DNA of 64,000 nt from Solanum dulcamara. Taxonomy: Eukaryota; Streptophyta; Magnoliopsida; Solanales; Solanaceae. Of this stretch, positions 43,430-56,469 are shown one piece after another. Where the stretch lies: positions 77,450,001 through 77,514,000 of the forward strand of contig NC_077240.1 in NCBI RefSeq assembly GCF_947179165.1. Reading direction: 5' to 3'. Below the pieces are notes generated by a model. The model had not been told where the DNA came from. It searched no databases and saw only the letters and a list, made by a program, of their open reading frames with translations. A program made the translations under genes and the position numbers. Position 1 is the first letter of the stretch. Each line of letters begins with the position of its first letter.

Positions 43430-46400
43430 CTATCCAAACTCAAAATCCACAAACGAATTCAAGTCAAGAAAATAGGCATTACCTTCAATATTCTCATCGG
43501 TAGGCACGAATAGATGGGGATATTTATATTTCATATCTTCCTTTGCTTCCCATGTGGCTTTCTCAACAAACTAATTTCTCCACATGACTTTAACAGAGGT
43601 GATCTCTTTGTTCCTTAATTTGCGAATTTGGCGATCAAGAATCTGGATCGAAAACTCTTCATAAGACAAGCTATCCTTAACTCCTATACTATAAATGGGG
43701 AATACCAACGAGGGATCGCCCAAGCACTTTTTCAACATCGAGACGTGAAATACCGGGTGGATAGAGGCTAGTTCCGAGGGTAACTCCTACTCATAGGCGA
43801 TATTTCCAATCCGCCTCAAAATCTGATAAGGACCAATATATCGAGGACTAAGCTTCCCCTTCTTTCCAAACCTCATGACACCCTTCATGGGTGACACTTT
43901 CAAATACACCCAATCACCCACCTCAAACTCTAAGTCTCTCCTCTTCACATCGATGTAAGATTTTTGGCGGCTTTGGGCTATCTTTAGCCTATCTTGAATA
44001 ACTCTCACCTTCTATATGGCTTAGTGAACGAAATTGGTCCTAATCAACTCCACTTCACCAACTTTAAACCACCCAATTAGCGATCTACACCTTCTCCCAT
44101 ACAAAGCTTCATAAGGAGCTATTTGAATGCTTGCATAATAGCTATTATTATATGCAAACTCTATGAGAGGTAAGTGATCATCCCAATTTCCTTTGAAGTC
44201 AAGTACACATGCCCTCAACATATCCTCCAATGTCTAGATGGTGTGCTCTGCTTGGCCATCTGTCTGGGGATGAAAGGCCGTACTCAAGTTCCTCTTCGAA
44301 CCCAGTCCCTTCTAAAAGGATTTCTAAAATTAGGAAGTGAATTGAGCTCCTTTATCTGAGACGATAGATAAGGGAACTCCATGCAATCAGACTATCTCCT
44401 GAATGTATAATTTTGCATAATCTTCTGCGGTGTCAGTAGTCCTAACTGCCAAGAAGGCTGATTTCATCATTTTATCCACAATCACCCAAATCGAATCGTA
44501 TTGCTTTCAAGACCTCGACAAACCCGTAATAAAGTCCATATTGATCATCTCCCACTTCCATTCCGAAATTTCTATATTTTGAGCTAAACTATATGGTCTT
44601 TGATGCCTAACTTTTACCTGTTGGCAATTCGGGCACTTGGAAACAAATTCCGCAATGTCTCTCTTCATCCCAATCCACCAATAAATTTCCCTCAAGTCAT
44701 GATACATCTTTGTAGAACCAGGATGAATAGAGTATCTAGAACTATGCGCTTTGGCTATAATTCTCTCTCGAACATCATCGAAATTGGGTACACACAACCT
44801 ATTTTGGTACCTTAACACACTATCTCCCCCTTTGGTAAAAACCATCACCTCTTCTTTGTGAACAACTTCCTTCAATTGGAGAAGGACGGGATCCTGATCT
44901 TGTTTCTCCTTTATCTCTGCCACAAGGGAGGATGCAGACCCGTCCTGAACATTAACTCCACCTTCATTGTTCTCTTCAAGACGAACTCCCAATCGGGCTA
45001 ATCTATGTACCTCCTTCGCCAATTCTTTCCTTCCCTCCTCCATATGAGCAGTGCTACCCATAGAAAACTTGTTAAGAGCATCAGCAACAATATTATCTTT
45101 ATCTGGATGGTAGAGTATGCTCATATCGTAGTCTTTGAGCAGTTCGAGCCATCTCCTTTGTCTCAGGTTGAATTCCTTCTGGCTGAAGACGTATTGTAAA
45201 CTCTTGTGATCGGTGAACACATCAACATGCACTCCATACAAGTAGTGGCGCCAAATTTTAAGCATAAATACCATAGCTGCCAGCTCAAGGTCATGAGTTG
45301 GGTAATTCCTCTTATGAACCTTAAGCTGCCTTAAAGCATAAGCTATCACCTTTCCCCTCTGCATCAACACACAACCCAAACCAATTCTAGATGCATTATA
45401 ATAGATCACAAAAACCTCTGTTCTATCGGGCAAGGTTAGAATAGGAGCAGTGGTTAGCTTGGTCTTCAATTTCTATAAACTCTCCTCACAAGCATCAGAC
45501 CATTGGAAATTAGTCTTCTTTTGGGTCAGCTTGGTCAATGGCGATGATATGGATGAGAATCCCTCTACAAACTTCGATAATAGCCAGCCAAACCCAAGAA
45601 ACTTCTTATCTCTATCGGGGATGTGGGTCTGGGCCAATTTTTCACTGCTTCAATCTTCTGAGCATCAACCTAAATACCATCTCCAGATACAATATGGCCT
45701 AAAAAAGCCACTGATGCAAGCTAAAATTCATATTTGGAGAACTTTGCATACAATACCTGGTCCTTCAAAGTTTGCAGGACGACTCTAAGATGATGGGCGT
45801 GCTCCTCCTCATTCTTGGAGTAAACCAAAATATCATCTATAAATACAATCACAAACACATAAAGATATGGTTTAAATACTCGGTTCATAAGATCTATAAA
45901 AGTTGCGGGGGCATTAGTCAACCCAAAGGACATGACCAAAAATTCAAAGTGGCCATAACAGGTTCGAAAAGCTATCTTTAGGATATCACACTCCCTCACC
46001 TTTAACTGATGGTAGCTCGATCTTAGGTCTATCTTCGAGAAACAGGTGGCACCCTGAAGTTGATCAAATAAATCATCTATTCTGGGGAGAGGGTATTTAT
46101 TCTTTATGGTGACCTTGTTTAGCTGCCTGTAATCAATACATATTCTAAGAGACCCATCTTTCTTTCGCACGAATAGGACAGGAGCACCCCATGGTATGAC
46201 ACTCGGCCTAATGAATCCTTTATCTAACAAGTCTTTTAACTGTTCCTTCAACTCTTTCAACTCAGCCGGGGTCATCCTATATGGAAGGATTGAGATAGGT
46301 TGGGTATCAGGAAGAACATCAATCCCAAAGTCGATCTCCCTATCAGGAGGGACTCCAGGCAGATCTTTAGGGAAGACTTCAGGAAACTCATTGACAATCA

Positions 46401-48165
46401 AGACTAACTCAAGGGGTAGAGACTCAACATTGTCATCCTTCACTCGGACAATATGATAAATACGCCCTTTTGAGATTAGCTTCCTGGCCCTAAGGTAGGA
46501 AATAAACTTACCCTTAGGCACAACAGAACTACACTGCCACTCTATGACAGCCTCATTCGAGAATTTGAACTTAACAATTTGAGTCCTATAATCAATAGAG
46601 GCATAACAGACATAAAGCCAGTCCATGCCAAGGATCACATCAAAATCAACCATGTCCAACTCAACTAAGTCAGCCAAGGTATCCCTGTGATGAATTAATA
46701 CAGTGCAATCTCTATAGACTCTCTCAGCTAAGACAGAATCACCGACAGGAGTAGCTACACTAAAAGGCTCAAGAAGACATTCAGGAATTTTATTGAATTT
46801 ACTAGCCATGTAAGGAGTCATAAAAGATAGAGTGGCACCCGGATCCATCAAAATATAACAGTCAAGAGAAGAGACTCGAATCATACCCGTCACGACGTTT
46901 GGAGAGTTCTACTGATCTTGGCGACTACTCATGGCATATAGATGGTTTGTACCTCCACTCGTACCTGAAGTAGTGCCCCTCTGATTACCTCGAGCTGGCG
47001 GTATGGTGGTAGAAAACTGGGCTTTGTCTCCCTATGTTGGACACTCCTTCTAGAAATGGTCCATTTGGCCATACTTATAACAACTGGCCCTCCCTGCTCG
47101 GCACTCTCCCAAGTGGAGCTTACCACACTTGCCGCATGGAGGTTTTCCCTTCAAACCTTGACCCACGCTAGCCTAGGATTGAGAACCCTAGGGTATGAAG
47201 TTCTGGCAACTCTATCCCTACCGATCATACCTGCTCTGCGACATAGGTGCACTTGCGGTGGACGAGGCATAGTTGGAAGGCCTCTTCTGGAAGAAGGACA
47301 TGTTGCCCTTGTTCTGCTTCTATTCATTCTCATGTCCGGCTGATCTTTCCTTCTTGCTCAGATGCTCCTCTTTGTCCTTCCTCTTCTCTTCCTCCACCTG
47401 TTGAGCATACACCATCAATCTGGAAATATCCATATCAGAGATCAACAATGCTGCTTTGCACTCCTTCTTCACATGTCTCCCCAATCTGGAGACAAACTTT
47501 CTCATCTTTGACCTCACATATGGGATCATTTCTGGAGCATACCTGGATAGCTGGATGAACTTTAGGCTGTACTCCTTAACAGTAATGCCTTCTTGTTTCA
47601 GATTCACAAAATCCTCCACTTTCGCTTCCCTCAATTCTCGGGGAAAGAAGTGGTCAAGAAAGGCTCTCTCAAATTCATCCCACATAGCATGTTCAGCATC
47701 CTCACCTCTTGCTTATTCCCATTGGTTATACCAAATGTTTTCCACATCTTTGAGTTGATAAAACACCAACTCAACCCCCTCAATTTTTGTATCATGCATA
47801 GCTTTCAGGATATTCCACATCTCATCAATAAAGTTTTGAGGGTCTTCATCAACCTTAGAACTCGTGAATGCCGGTGGATTCATTCTCAGAAAGTCTCTAA
47901 TTCTGGTAGTAGCAGACGACTCTTGGGAACTAGAGCTAAGAGTTGGCGAACTCTGGTTACCATCTTGGGTAGCCACTAATTGAGTGAGCATAGCAATCGC
48001 CCCTCGGAATTCTGCCTCTAAAGTGGGTGCAGGCGGAGTAGCAAGCACTTGAGGTGCCTCAGCATACCTTGCAAGTCGGCCCCTAGCCCTCGGTGGGCGT
48101 ACTTCTGACTGAGGCATCTCTGTGTTATCAACATTTCTCTGGCTGGCCGTACATTTAGAAGGCAT
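43430..48165 (-). pseudogene. Element C gag-pol polyprotein, broken
   Basis: Starts at 48165 (MPSKCTASQRN). Gag is open to about 47320 apart from a few stops, with the RIRDFLRMNPPAF block. Knuckles, protease ([12 protein letters not shown]) and RT ([11 protein letters not shown]) are in 47150-45721. A one-base loss near 45572 shifts the frame. RNase H and the integrase HHCC finger ([19 protein letters not shown]) are open in 45469-44507, the integrase core 44500-44021 has several stops, and the tail with VKVMWRN and YPHLF ends at 43430. Compared with B it has fewer stops and keeps the catalytic Asp in its SDKGAQF block. Not translatable as a whole. Confidence 0.88.
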
Positions 48166-48366
48166 TGTCTGCAACGTATAAACGCACGAATTAGAAAGGG
48201 AGTTTCATAGAGTTTAACTCTATGAAACAAATTCAGAGTGTGAACGAAGTGAAACAATTCCTAATGTCTTATAGCCTCCTAATTACAAGTGTGGTGCACA
48301 ACACACCCATAAGTAAGACTTTACTAGACACGGCTTCATAGACTCCCTAGGACTCTTGAATGCTGG

Positions 48367-48378
48367 GCTCTGATATCA
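48367..48378 (-). other. Primer binding site, element C, one change
   Basis: The reverse complement reads TGATATCAGAGC, one base different from the TGGTATCAGAGC of A and B, at the same four-base distance from the LTR. The G-to-A change is a decay mark. Confidence 0.85.
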
Positions 48379-48382
48379 TGTT

Positions 48383-50821
48383 TGTCACGCCCCGAGAGGG
48401 TACCCTAGGCGTGGTCGGCACTCTAAAGCCATTTTTGGCCTCCAAGCGAACCACTTGGTCCAGTCACACATTTATTCAACCACATTCTCTTAGCAGAAGA
48501 CTCAATTAATGAAATACTATCATAAATTAGGGTCGAAGGCCAAACAACTATCAAATCAACAACAATTATGGAAGAACTACTCAAAAGAACAATCCCACAT
48601 TTCTACACTCTGGTCTATGAAGCCTCTATCAACAATCTAGGAGGTGCCAATGACAAGCCCATGGCTACCAACAATCGAAATAAAGGAAACAACACAAAAC
48701 TATACAGGAAAGCTTAACATCCTCCAAAACTGGGAGGACTTACCAACTAGCTGGGAGTGTGTGGATCTTTAACGGTACGCCGGTTGATGATCTCTAGTAC
48801 CTGTCTCTGCATCATGAAACGATATAGGCCAAATAGCATCAGTACATGGAATGTACGAGTATGTAAAATGGCCGAATAAAACAACATCAGAAAGGACCGA
48901 ATCAATTCAGGGATCTCAACTTAGAAAGAAGTACAACTCAAACAAGCATCCTAAGTCTAAACAAGAATATGGTTTAGACGGGACCACATCACATACAATT
49001 CAACTCAATCTGACTTAGAGTACTATCAAGAACTATGTGGGAGTTTCTCTTATCCGACAATTGTTACTTATGAGCCAGTAACAGTACAACAAACCGACGT
49101 TGTTGCCGCGTCCGTTCATACTTTGCCAGGGTATGAATGAATCAACCAATCATGGATCTAATCCAACCAAGTCCTATAATGTCAGGACAATAATTTTGGG
49201 GAAGCATCCGACTTTAACGGTTCAATCCCCTCCTACATTTGGCGATGTAGTTATTGGGTTCGAGTATGGACTATACTCTTACTCAATTCGGTGCTCGATA
49301 CTCCTCCTAAGACTCAATGCTTATAAAACTCTATTCAATCAACTCAATCAAATCATATCGACAAGTCTCATTTGGAACCTTATTGACTCATCAACTCTAT
49401 CACAATCAAACATCTCCCAATCATACTCTCCAATCAATCCCAATCATATCTTTCAAGAGTGAATTAAAATGTACATTTGTAGCAACATACAAACATATCC
49501 AATCATTTCTCTATTCATTTAACATATCTTTGGAACTCATCATAACTACAAGGTTTTAAACCAACAATTCAAGATGAATAACATATTTGAGAAAATTAAC
49601 ATCTTTATCATAATCAACATGGTTAAGAAAAAAATCAACAAAGTATGTTTAATAACTCATCTCTATCAACTCATACTCACATGAAGGTTCTTTTTAGAAA
49701 TTTCTTGACGCAACAACATCAACATAACAATAATTAAATTAATAGATGACAAGACCCATTTGGACATAAGCCTATCAAGAAACTCCAATCTTATGAACAT
49801 TTAACCTCAAAGAAAGTATAGGGAACATGGGTGGACTCAACCCATGTTTTGAGTAGCCTTACATACCTTAGAGTAGATTTTGAAGAAACCTTGTTGTTGG
49901 GTCTTCAATGGGAAACTTGAAATCTTGAAGCTCTTGAAGCAACCCTTGTTGGAAATGGAGAAAAAGAAGAAGAGAGAGAAATTTCTAGGACTTTTAGAGA
50001 GAGAGAGAGAGAGGGGACTGAAAAATGGTCCAAAAACGTTCAAGGCTTGTGTATATATAATTTAGGGAAATACCCAAATTGCCCTTTTTCCAAAAATCTG
50101 AAAAATAGGCTAAAACGCTCCTGGTGCGATAGTGGCGCATCGTGCCACTGCGGCGCCAAGTCGAATAGGCTTAAAACCTGCACATCTGTTAGTGGCGCAT
50201 CGCGCCAAGAGCCAAACTACTGAGGCTATTTTATGGCGCGATAGTGGCGCGTCGCGCCCTTACACCGCCAAGCCTAAGTTTCCTGGGTTCTGGAAAATAG
50301 GCTTGAAAACCTGGCACATCTCACAGTGGCGCGCCACGCCAAGGATCAAACTACTAAGGCTTGTTCCTGGTGCGATAGTGGCACGTCGCGCCACTGCGGC
50401 GCCAAGCCCAGGTTCCTGCAGTCACAACCCAGGCCTGAAATTCCTATAGTACTCGTCCGTCTTAGAATCGCCATATCTTTTGACTCCGAACTCCAAAAAT
50501 TACACTCTTGGTGGCGTTGGAAAGAAGACTCGATGACCTTTAATTTAATTGGTCGTGGGCTACCCAGATATCCTATTTCAAATGATATGGTCGTTAGAAG
50601 TCGACCCTTATACCAATTCATTCGACAACTTGCCCAAGACGAATTCTTTTGGACTTAGTTTGGCTCTAAGGATCCCTTATGACCCCACATCACCTCTAAC
50701 ACTCTTTAATTACTTAGGAACTCATCCTAACTCATGCACACGCTTCACAATAATTGAGTTCGACCCTACGCGAATACAAAAAAGGTCCGAATCTTAGGGA
50801 AAAATTTTGGGGGGTGTTACA
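48383..50821 (-). repeat. 5' LTR of element C, complete
   Basis: 2439 bp from the reverse complement of ...CGGGGCGTGACA (48383) to that of TGTAACACCCC (50821). Palindrome array 50115-50405, GA run 49985-50015, donor motif 49857-49868, GAGTATAGTCCATACTC-type hairpin near 49261-49277. Confidence 0.9.
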
Positions 50822-50931
50822 TGAACAAATAGACATACATGTCCTACGTGGCACAATACACGTAGGATGCCACGTAGGATATAAAATTGCCATGTAGGAT
50901 CTCATGTAGGACGAATGTGTCTATTTGTTCA
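50822..50931. repeat. Fold-back inverted repeat
   Basis: TGAACAAATAGACA at 50822 is mirrored by TGTCTATTTGTTCA ending at 50931, and the inside is made of further mirrored CCTACGTGG and CCACGTAGG words, so the whole 110 bp can fold into a hairpin. It touches the end of element C's LTR. Probably part of a small transposable element, since 50932-51033 resembles MITE flank sequence ending ATTATGCCTTA. Confidence 0.6.
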
Positions 50932-51152
50932 AGTTTTGGATAGTTAAAATACCTATTTGTGCACTATGAAAGTTGGAGGTCATACTTAAATTTTGAAGCA
51001 AGTTTAGGGGCCAATTTATGTATTATGCCTTAAATATATTATGAAACTGAAAAGATGAGAAAATCAATTAAATTACTTATATAATATTTATACTTATAGA
51101 TAGGTTAATGTTTAAAATAATAGTTTATTTTGTTGCATCTCACATAATATTT

Positions 51153-51410
51153 TTATAGACGATGTTTCCTTTTCCTATTGATTAACCTCTGAAGCGGATA
51201 AGATCCTATCCTCTTGCAACTGGAGCTCTTGATGGCAAGGGCAAGACGCGTCCTTGGAAGGGGGAATATCTGAAAAAGTATTAGCGGGTAGCCCATCCCT
51301 CTCGTTCTTACAGAAGACATAAGGGGGAATACACGAAGGACGAAAACGTGCTCTTGTTGTTTTCTTGCTGCTGCGGCCTCAATACAATTCTGCATATATG
51401 TGTAATGCAT
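51153..51410. other. GC-richer island, origin unclear
   Basis: About 250 bp of balanced base composition in AT-rich surroundings. The minus strand is open for 85 codons, but the product has no motif I know. It does not resemble the repeats in the window. It may be an insertion of organelle DNA or a fragment of a gene. Confidence 0.25.
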
Positions 51411-52387
51411 TTTACACGCATATTTTATTTTAACGAGTATATAATTTTAAGAAATTTCATAAATATTATTAAAGAACATAATTGATGTAAAGATCCACCA
51501 CTAGCTTGTTGATGGTTTTTATTTTTATTTTTTGTGAAATTCTAGTCCATACAAATTCTTACATGTGATTTTTTGGTTTTACATGATAGGAGACATGACC
51601 AAACGTCCATCCTCATTATATTCATTTGAGTTCTTAATTTATTTTTGAAAAAAGAAATTACTTTAATTAGATTTAATATTAATCCAAATAATTAAACAAT
51701 TTAATATAGAGTAAAATTTAACTGATTGATTATTGAAGTCCTAAATGTTAGGATTTTCGATACATGTAATAATAAGATATTTAATAAGCAAATTTTACTT
51801 ATTTACGAAATATAAAATTAAATGATAACTTTGGGGATATGGGGCCCAGATTGCTCCTTATATTTATTCGTTGGTTTTAGTTTTTGGATGGACCATATGT
51901 TAATTTATCCACATATAGTAAAATTAAAAAAAAACCATTAATTCATTTTTTTTATAAATAAAATTTAAGTTGATATCAAGGATATACCGATATATATATT
52001 TAGAAAAATAATATAGAAAGTATTATAATTGTATTATATTAATAAAGAAAGAATTTATATGAGATAGAATTAACCTTCCTCCGTTCTCTTTTATATGATA
52101 TAGTTTGACTTGTTAGGAAGAGATTTTTGGAATCTTGTGATCTAAAATGAGTGAGAGATGTTTGTATTGTTATAAATCATTTCATTAAAAGAACATTTAA
52201 AATTTAAATTGTTACTAAATATAGAAATATGTCATTTTTTTTTAGACAGACAAAAAAAAAGTGAGACATATAAATCGGCACATATAAAGTAATTTCTTTT
52301 AAAGTTCTAAATATTAAAAAATTGTAAATAGTTCAAATAAGGAATGATTTCACAAATAACTTTTTAAAGTGATTTCAAAGTCCTAAA
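51411..52387. other. AT-rich DNA, nothing recognised
   Basis: Long A/T tracts, no credible frame, no inverted ends noticed. Confidence 0.4.
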
Positions 52388-52510
52388 TATTAGTACAACA
52401 ACCTAGTGAAATCCCACAACGTGGGGTCTGAGAAGATTAATGTGTACGTAGACCTTACTCCTACCAAGGTAGAACGACTGTTTCCGAAAGACCCTCGGCT
52501 CCATAAAAGC
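52388..52510 (-). mobile_element. SINE-like 3' segment
   Basis: On the minus strand this is the common solanaceous SINE body: GAGCCGAGGGTC..., AGGTCTACGTACAC, CAGACCCCACGTTGTGGGAT, ending in TGTTGT-type repeats. The plus strand begins ACAACAACCTAGTG. The tRNA-like head is not visible, so it is probably 5' truncated. Confidence 0.6.
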
Positions 52511-53069
52511 ATAAAATGAAGTTAGATAAGGCTAAGAAGTTCAAAGCTATATGAGAAAGCAAATAACGAGAGTGACACAGATAACATAGAGTAATCAAAG
52601 TACAGAGTACAGTTTTATCAAATGTGAAATCTTAATTTCTTAATTTTTTTTGAAATTCGCCCTTAATAAGTGACACAATAGTTTCTGAAACTTGTGTCAA
52701 TATCAATTGTACAATAGTTTTTGAAATTCATTTTATACCAATGCTATAGTAATTTACTTTGTATCAGTAATACAATAATACAAAACAAATTGTTGTATCA
52801 AATTGAATTGTTATATTTCGTAAAATCATCCTTTGAAAAGTAAAACAGACAAGTTTTGCAACAATCAAATTTCTAGCAGCCTCAATTGACTGTGCTATTG
52901 GTTATATTAGGTTTCAGTGAATGACTTATTGGTCAGAGTTGATAAAGATATGTGACAAACGTAATGGAGAAAGGATAGTAACAATAATAAATAATATGAT
53001 AATCGAATAAAAAATTAAAAAATAAGATAATAGGAGGAAAAATATTAGTAGTAGTGATACACGAAAGTC
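52511..53069. other. AT-rich DNA, nothing recognised
   Basis: A stretch rich in ACAATAGTTT and CAATTG words at 52670-52830 without a clear unit length. No coding signal. Confidence 0.35.
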
Positions 53070-53256
53070 CAGTGGCGAACCCAGAATTTTAATAAGGGGG
53101 TTCAAAATCTAAATAAGTAGACACACGAGCTAGTCGAAGGGGGTTCGACATCTATTTTATATACATAAAAAAATATTTTAACCATGTATAAATAGTATAA
53201 TTTTCCGCCGAAGGGGGTTCGGATGAACCCCTCGGCACAAGGTAGGTCCGCCCCTG
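53070..53256. mobile_element. hAT-like MITE, copy 2
   Basis: CAGTGGCGAACCCAGAATTT to GGTAGGTCCGCCCCTG, with an interior nearly identical to the copy at 37238 (for example AAATCTAAATAAGTAGACAC and GTATAAATAGTATAATTTTC). This copy keeps a further GGGGGTTCGGATGAACCCCT block, absent from copy 1. The flanking 8-mers share only part, so the duplication is uncertain. Confidence 0.75.
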
Positions 53257-54334
53257 CGCGAAACTATACAATGCTCAACTATACCGTTAATCATGCATTT
53301 AGATATGATATATTTTAGCAATTATCATGATTAAAAATTTAAGTGAGAAAGTGTTGGAATACACACGATTAAATATTAACCATGCATGTGTTTAGATATA
53401 TACTGTAGTAGTTATTATACAATAATTATTTATTCAATTTTAATAAAGATTTAAATAGATTATGTATTCGTCTTTGTGCCTTTTGCTAATATAATAGATG
53501 ATTTAGTGTATAGAGTTTAGCTTATACACGTAAGATCAAATCATCGGTTCTTATCAGTATAAATATTATGTTTACAATCTAAGACGATGGAAATTGGATA
53601 AAGCATCAATATGATTGTAACATAAGATTAAATATAATTTATCTTGATTATGAGAGTGGTGTAGTAATTTTCAATTCTTGTGCTAGTACGTTTTGTCTGT
53701 ACTGAACGGATTAAATAGAGATAAAAATAAATTTTCTAGTCCATTCAATGTACTTATACTATTAATCTTGATATAATTATTATTAATTGTGTATATTGTT
53801 TATTTGTTTTGATTTATCGAAAAGGCGAGATTGTTGATACACCTTTATGAAAGATTATAAATTTTCATGTGTAAATTTTGTAGATGGATTGGATGTAAAT
53901 CTAGTCTGCGACATGTTTCAATATGAAATTGTCTAACACATGTGTTGAAAGGAAAACAAATTAATTGAAATTATGAATGGATGTGCGCGTGTTTGTTGGA
54001 TATCCAAAAGGAACGAACTGAGGTTTATTTTTATGCTCTAAAGAAAATAAGACAATTGTTAACATAAATATAAAAATTCTAAAAAAAAAAAGGATCATTT
54101 AATAGACATTGTTCCTAGAAGTAAACTTGTTTTTACAGAAATGGAGCAATGAAATAGCAAATGAATTATTTGCAAATTTAGAAGATCAAAAACATCTAAC
54201 TGAAAAGTCATAATTGATGTTCTACTACATTTAAGTAGTGGAAGAAACGTTAATAGACATAAGAAAAGTCACTGCCTCAAAATAGTGAGAGTGATGTTGA
54301 GAAAATAACACTACATAAGTTACTGAAAAATGCT
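53257..54334. other. Upstream region of the P450 gene
   Basis: AT-rich, no gene seen. It presumably includes the promoter. I could not point to a convincing W-box or G-box near the TATA box. Confidence 0.4.
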
Positions 54335-54342
54335 TATAAATA
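54335..54342 (+). promoter_or_regulatory. TATA box of the P450 gene
   Basis: TATAAATA 55 bp before the start codon. This would place transcription start at about 54365-54375 and leave a short 5' leader of 20-30 bases. Confidence 0.65.
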
Positions 54343-54396
54343 GCATATGCAACAACACTTAACAGAACCTATCAAGACAAATAACCCTCCAAAAAT

Positions 54397-56443
54397 ATGC
54401 AGTTCTTCAACCTCTTTTCCCTTTTCCTTTTTGTGTTTTCCCTCTTTTTGTTAATTAAATGGAAGAATTCCAATAGCAAAACCAAAAGATTGCCTCCAGG
54501 TCCATGGAAATTACCTTTACTTGGAAGCATGTTTCATTTGTTAGGTGGACTTCCACATCATGTCCTTAGAGACTTAGCCAAAAAATATGGTTCAATTATG
54601 CACCTTCAATTAGGTGAAGTTTCTCTAGTTGTTGTTACTTCTCCTGACATGGCCAAACAAGTCCTAAAAACTCATGACCTTGCTTTTGCAGACAGGCCCA
54701 CACTTTTAGCTGCCGAGATTCTCTTTTATAACAGGATTGATATTATCTTTTCCCCCTATGGAGATTACTGGAGACAAATGCGTAAAATATGTCTAATGGA
54801 ATTGCTTAGCGCCAAAAATGTTAGGTCATTCTGCTCTATTAGACAAGATGAAGTTCGTCATATGATTGATTTTTTTCGATCATCTAATGGTGAGCCAGTT
54901 AATGTAACAAAAAGGATTTATCAATTCGCGAGCTCTATGATATGTAGATCAGCATTTGGGAAAGTAGTCAAAGAGCAAGACGAACTTATACTACTCGTTA
55001 AAAAAGGGTCACACTTTTTGGAAGGATTTGATGTAGCTGATTTATTTCCATCACTAAAATTTCTTCATGTGTTAATTGGAATGAAGGGTAAAATTATGAA
55101 TGTCCACCATGAGGTAGATGCCATTCTTGAAAATATCATCAATGAGCACAAGAACAGTGATGAATTAGGAGGTGAAGGTTTACTTGCCGCATTGCTAAGA
55201 GTAATGAAAGAGGGAGGCCTTCAATTTCCAATCACCAATGACAACATCAAAGCTGTTATCTCTGTGAGTACTTTCTCCTCCTTATTGTTATTTATAAGTT
55301 TCCTTTTGCACCGAATATCTATCGAAAAGAGTCTTTCTATCTTTACAAGATAAGGAATTAAGGATAAGGCTGCATACACATGCACATACCTCGTATTCTC
55401 AAATTGCATAATTGTATCTTCTTCTTTTTTTTAATTACCTAGAGTGATCAATTACATATAGCTAGTAGTCGTACTTTTATGAAAAATTTTACACATTTGA
55501 AAATTTGAAGGAAAAAAAAATTAAACATACCATTTGTATGATAATTAAATAGATAATAGAAAATACCATGATAGCAACAAAATAATCGTTGATAATTTAA
55601 AATTTCATTCAATATAGAACAAATACTATTAAAAAATTACTATTTTCCCACTTAAAATTATTCAATGACTATATTTACAGATATTTTAATTGAATCGGTT
55701 AGAAAAAAAATCAATAATGTTTTCATATGAAAGAATCAGGAAGGACATGAAAATATGTATTGATGTAACCAACACTTAGCTCCACCACAAAATATAAGTA
55801 ATTAACCTGCTCATAAATGAAGGATATGTTTGCTGGGGGAACAGAGACTTCATCAACAACAACTGATTGGGCCATGGTGCAAATGATGAGGAATCCAAGA
55901 GTACTCTTAAAAGCTCAAGCTGAGGTAAGAAACGCCTTCAGAGAAAAAGAAACTTTTGATGAAAATGATGTCGAAGAATTAAAATACCTAAAGTTAGTCA
56001 TTAAAGAAACTTTGAGACTCCATCCACCCGGGCCCCTTTTGCTCCCAAGGGAATGTAGGGAAGAACTAGACATAAATGGTTATACTATTCCTTTGAAAAC
56101 AAAAGTTATGGTTAATGCATGGGCTATGGGAAGAGATCCAAAATATTGGATTGACGCAGAAAGCTTTAAACCTGAAAGATTTGAGCATAGCTCTATTGAT
56201 TTTGTTGATAATAATTTTGAATATCTTCCTTTCGGTAGTGGAAGAAGGATTTGTCCTGGAATATCATTTGGTTTAGCTAATGTTTATTATCCACTTGCTC
56301 AATTGCTTTATCACCTTGATTGGAAACTTCCAAATGGAATCAATCCAAGTGATTTGAATTTGACTGAGACTGCTGGATTAACTTGTCCTAGAAAAAGTGA
56401 CCTATATTTGATCGCGACTCCTTATCTACCTTGTTCAAAGTGA
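54397..56443 (+). CDS. Cytochrome P450, CYP71D-type, two exons
   Basis: Exon 1 is 54397-55263, the intron 55264-55822 (GTGAGT...AAG, phase 0) and exon 2 55823-56443, giving 495 residues, normal for the family. The intron sits where CYP71 genes usually have it, just before DMFAGGTETS. Seen: an N-terminal membrane anchor (about residues 3-20), the proline hinge PPGP (33-36), WRQMR of helix C (125-129), the I-helix oxygen-binding motif GGTETS (294-299), KETLR (350-354), PERF (406-409) and the haem loop FGSGRRICPG with Cys433. The family oxidises substrates at the ER membrane with NADPH-P450 reductase. The sequence closely resembles solanaceous CYP71D sesquiterpene hydroxylases such as 5-epi-aristolochene dihydroxylase, so a terpenoid phytoalexin role is likely, but the substrate is inferred. 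The frame continuing past 55263 is intron. All key residues are present, so I judge it functional. Confidence 0.93.
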
Positions 56444-56463
56444 TGTTATGGAATCAAACCTTA

Positions 56464-56469
56464 AATAAA
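56464..56469 (+). terminator. Polyadenylation signal candidate, P450 gene
   Basis: AATAAA 21 bp after the stop codon. A second AATAAA occurs about 70 bp further on. Plant signals are loose, so either could serve. Confidence 0.5.

Larger units (their letters stand above)
42148..50821 (-). mobile_element. Element C: Tekay/Del-type chromovirus, 3' LTR truncated
   Basis: Minus-strand order: 5' LTR (50821-48383), primer binding site (48378-48367), gag-pol (48165-43430), polypurine tract (about 43330-43310), 3' LTR (43309-42148, outer 1.28 kb missing). The right flank TGAAC (50822-50826) is the presumed target duplication. The left partner was lost with the LTR end. The two LTRs show about 12 differences in roughly 290 aligned bases at the inner end (43021-43309 against 50533-50821). 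Confidence 0.9.

Noticed and set aside
54397..55353. A 318-codon unspliced P450 frame, and a separate gene starting at 55817
   Set aside because: The last codons of the first run into intron sequence after a GTGAGT donor. The second begins two codons before the acceptor. Together they form one two-exon gene with all P450 motifs.
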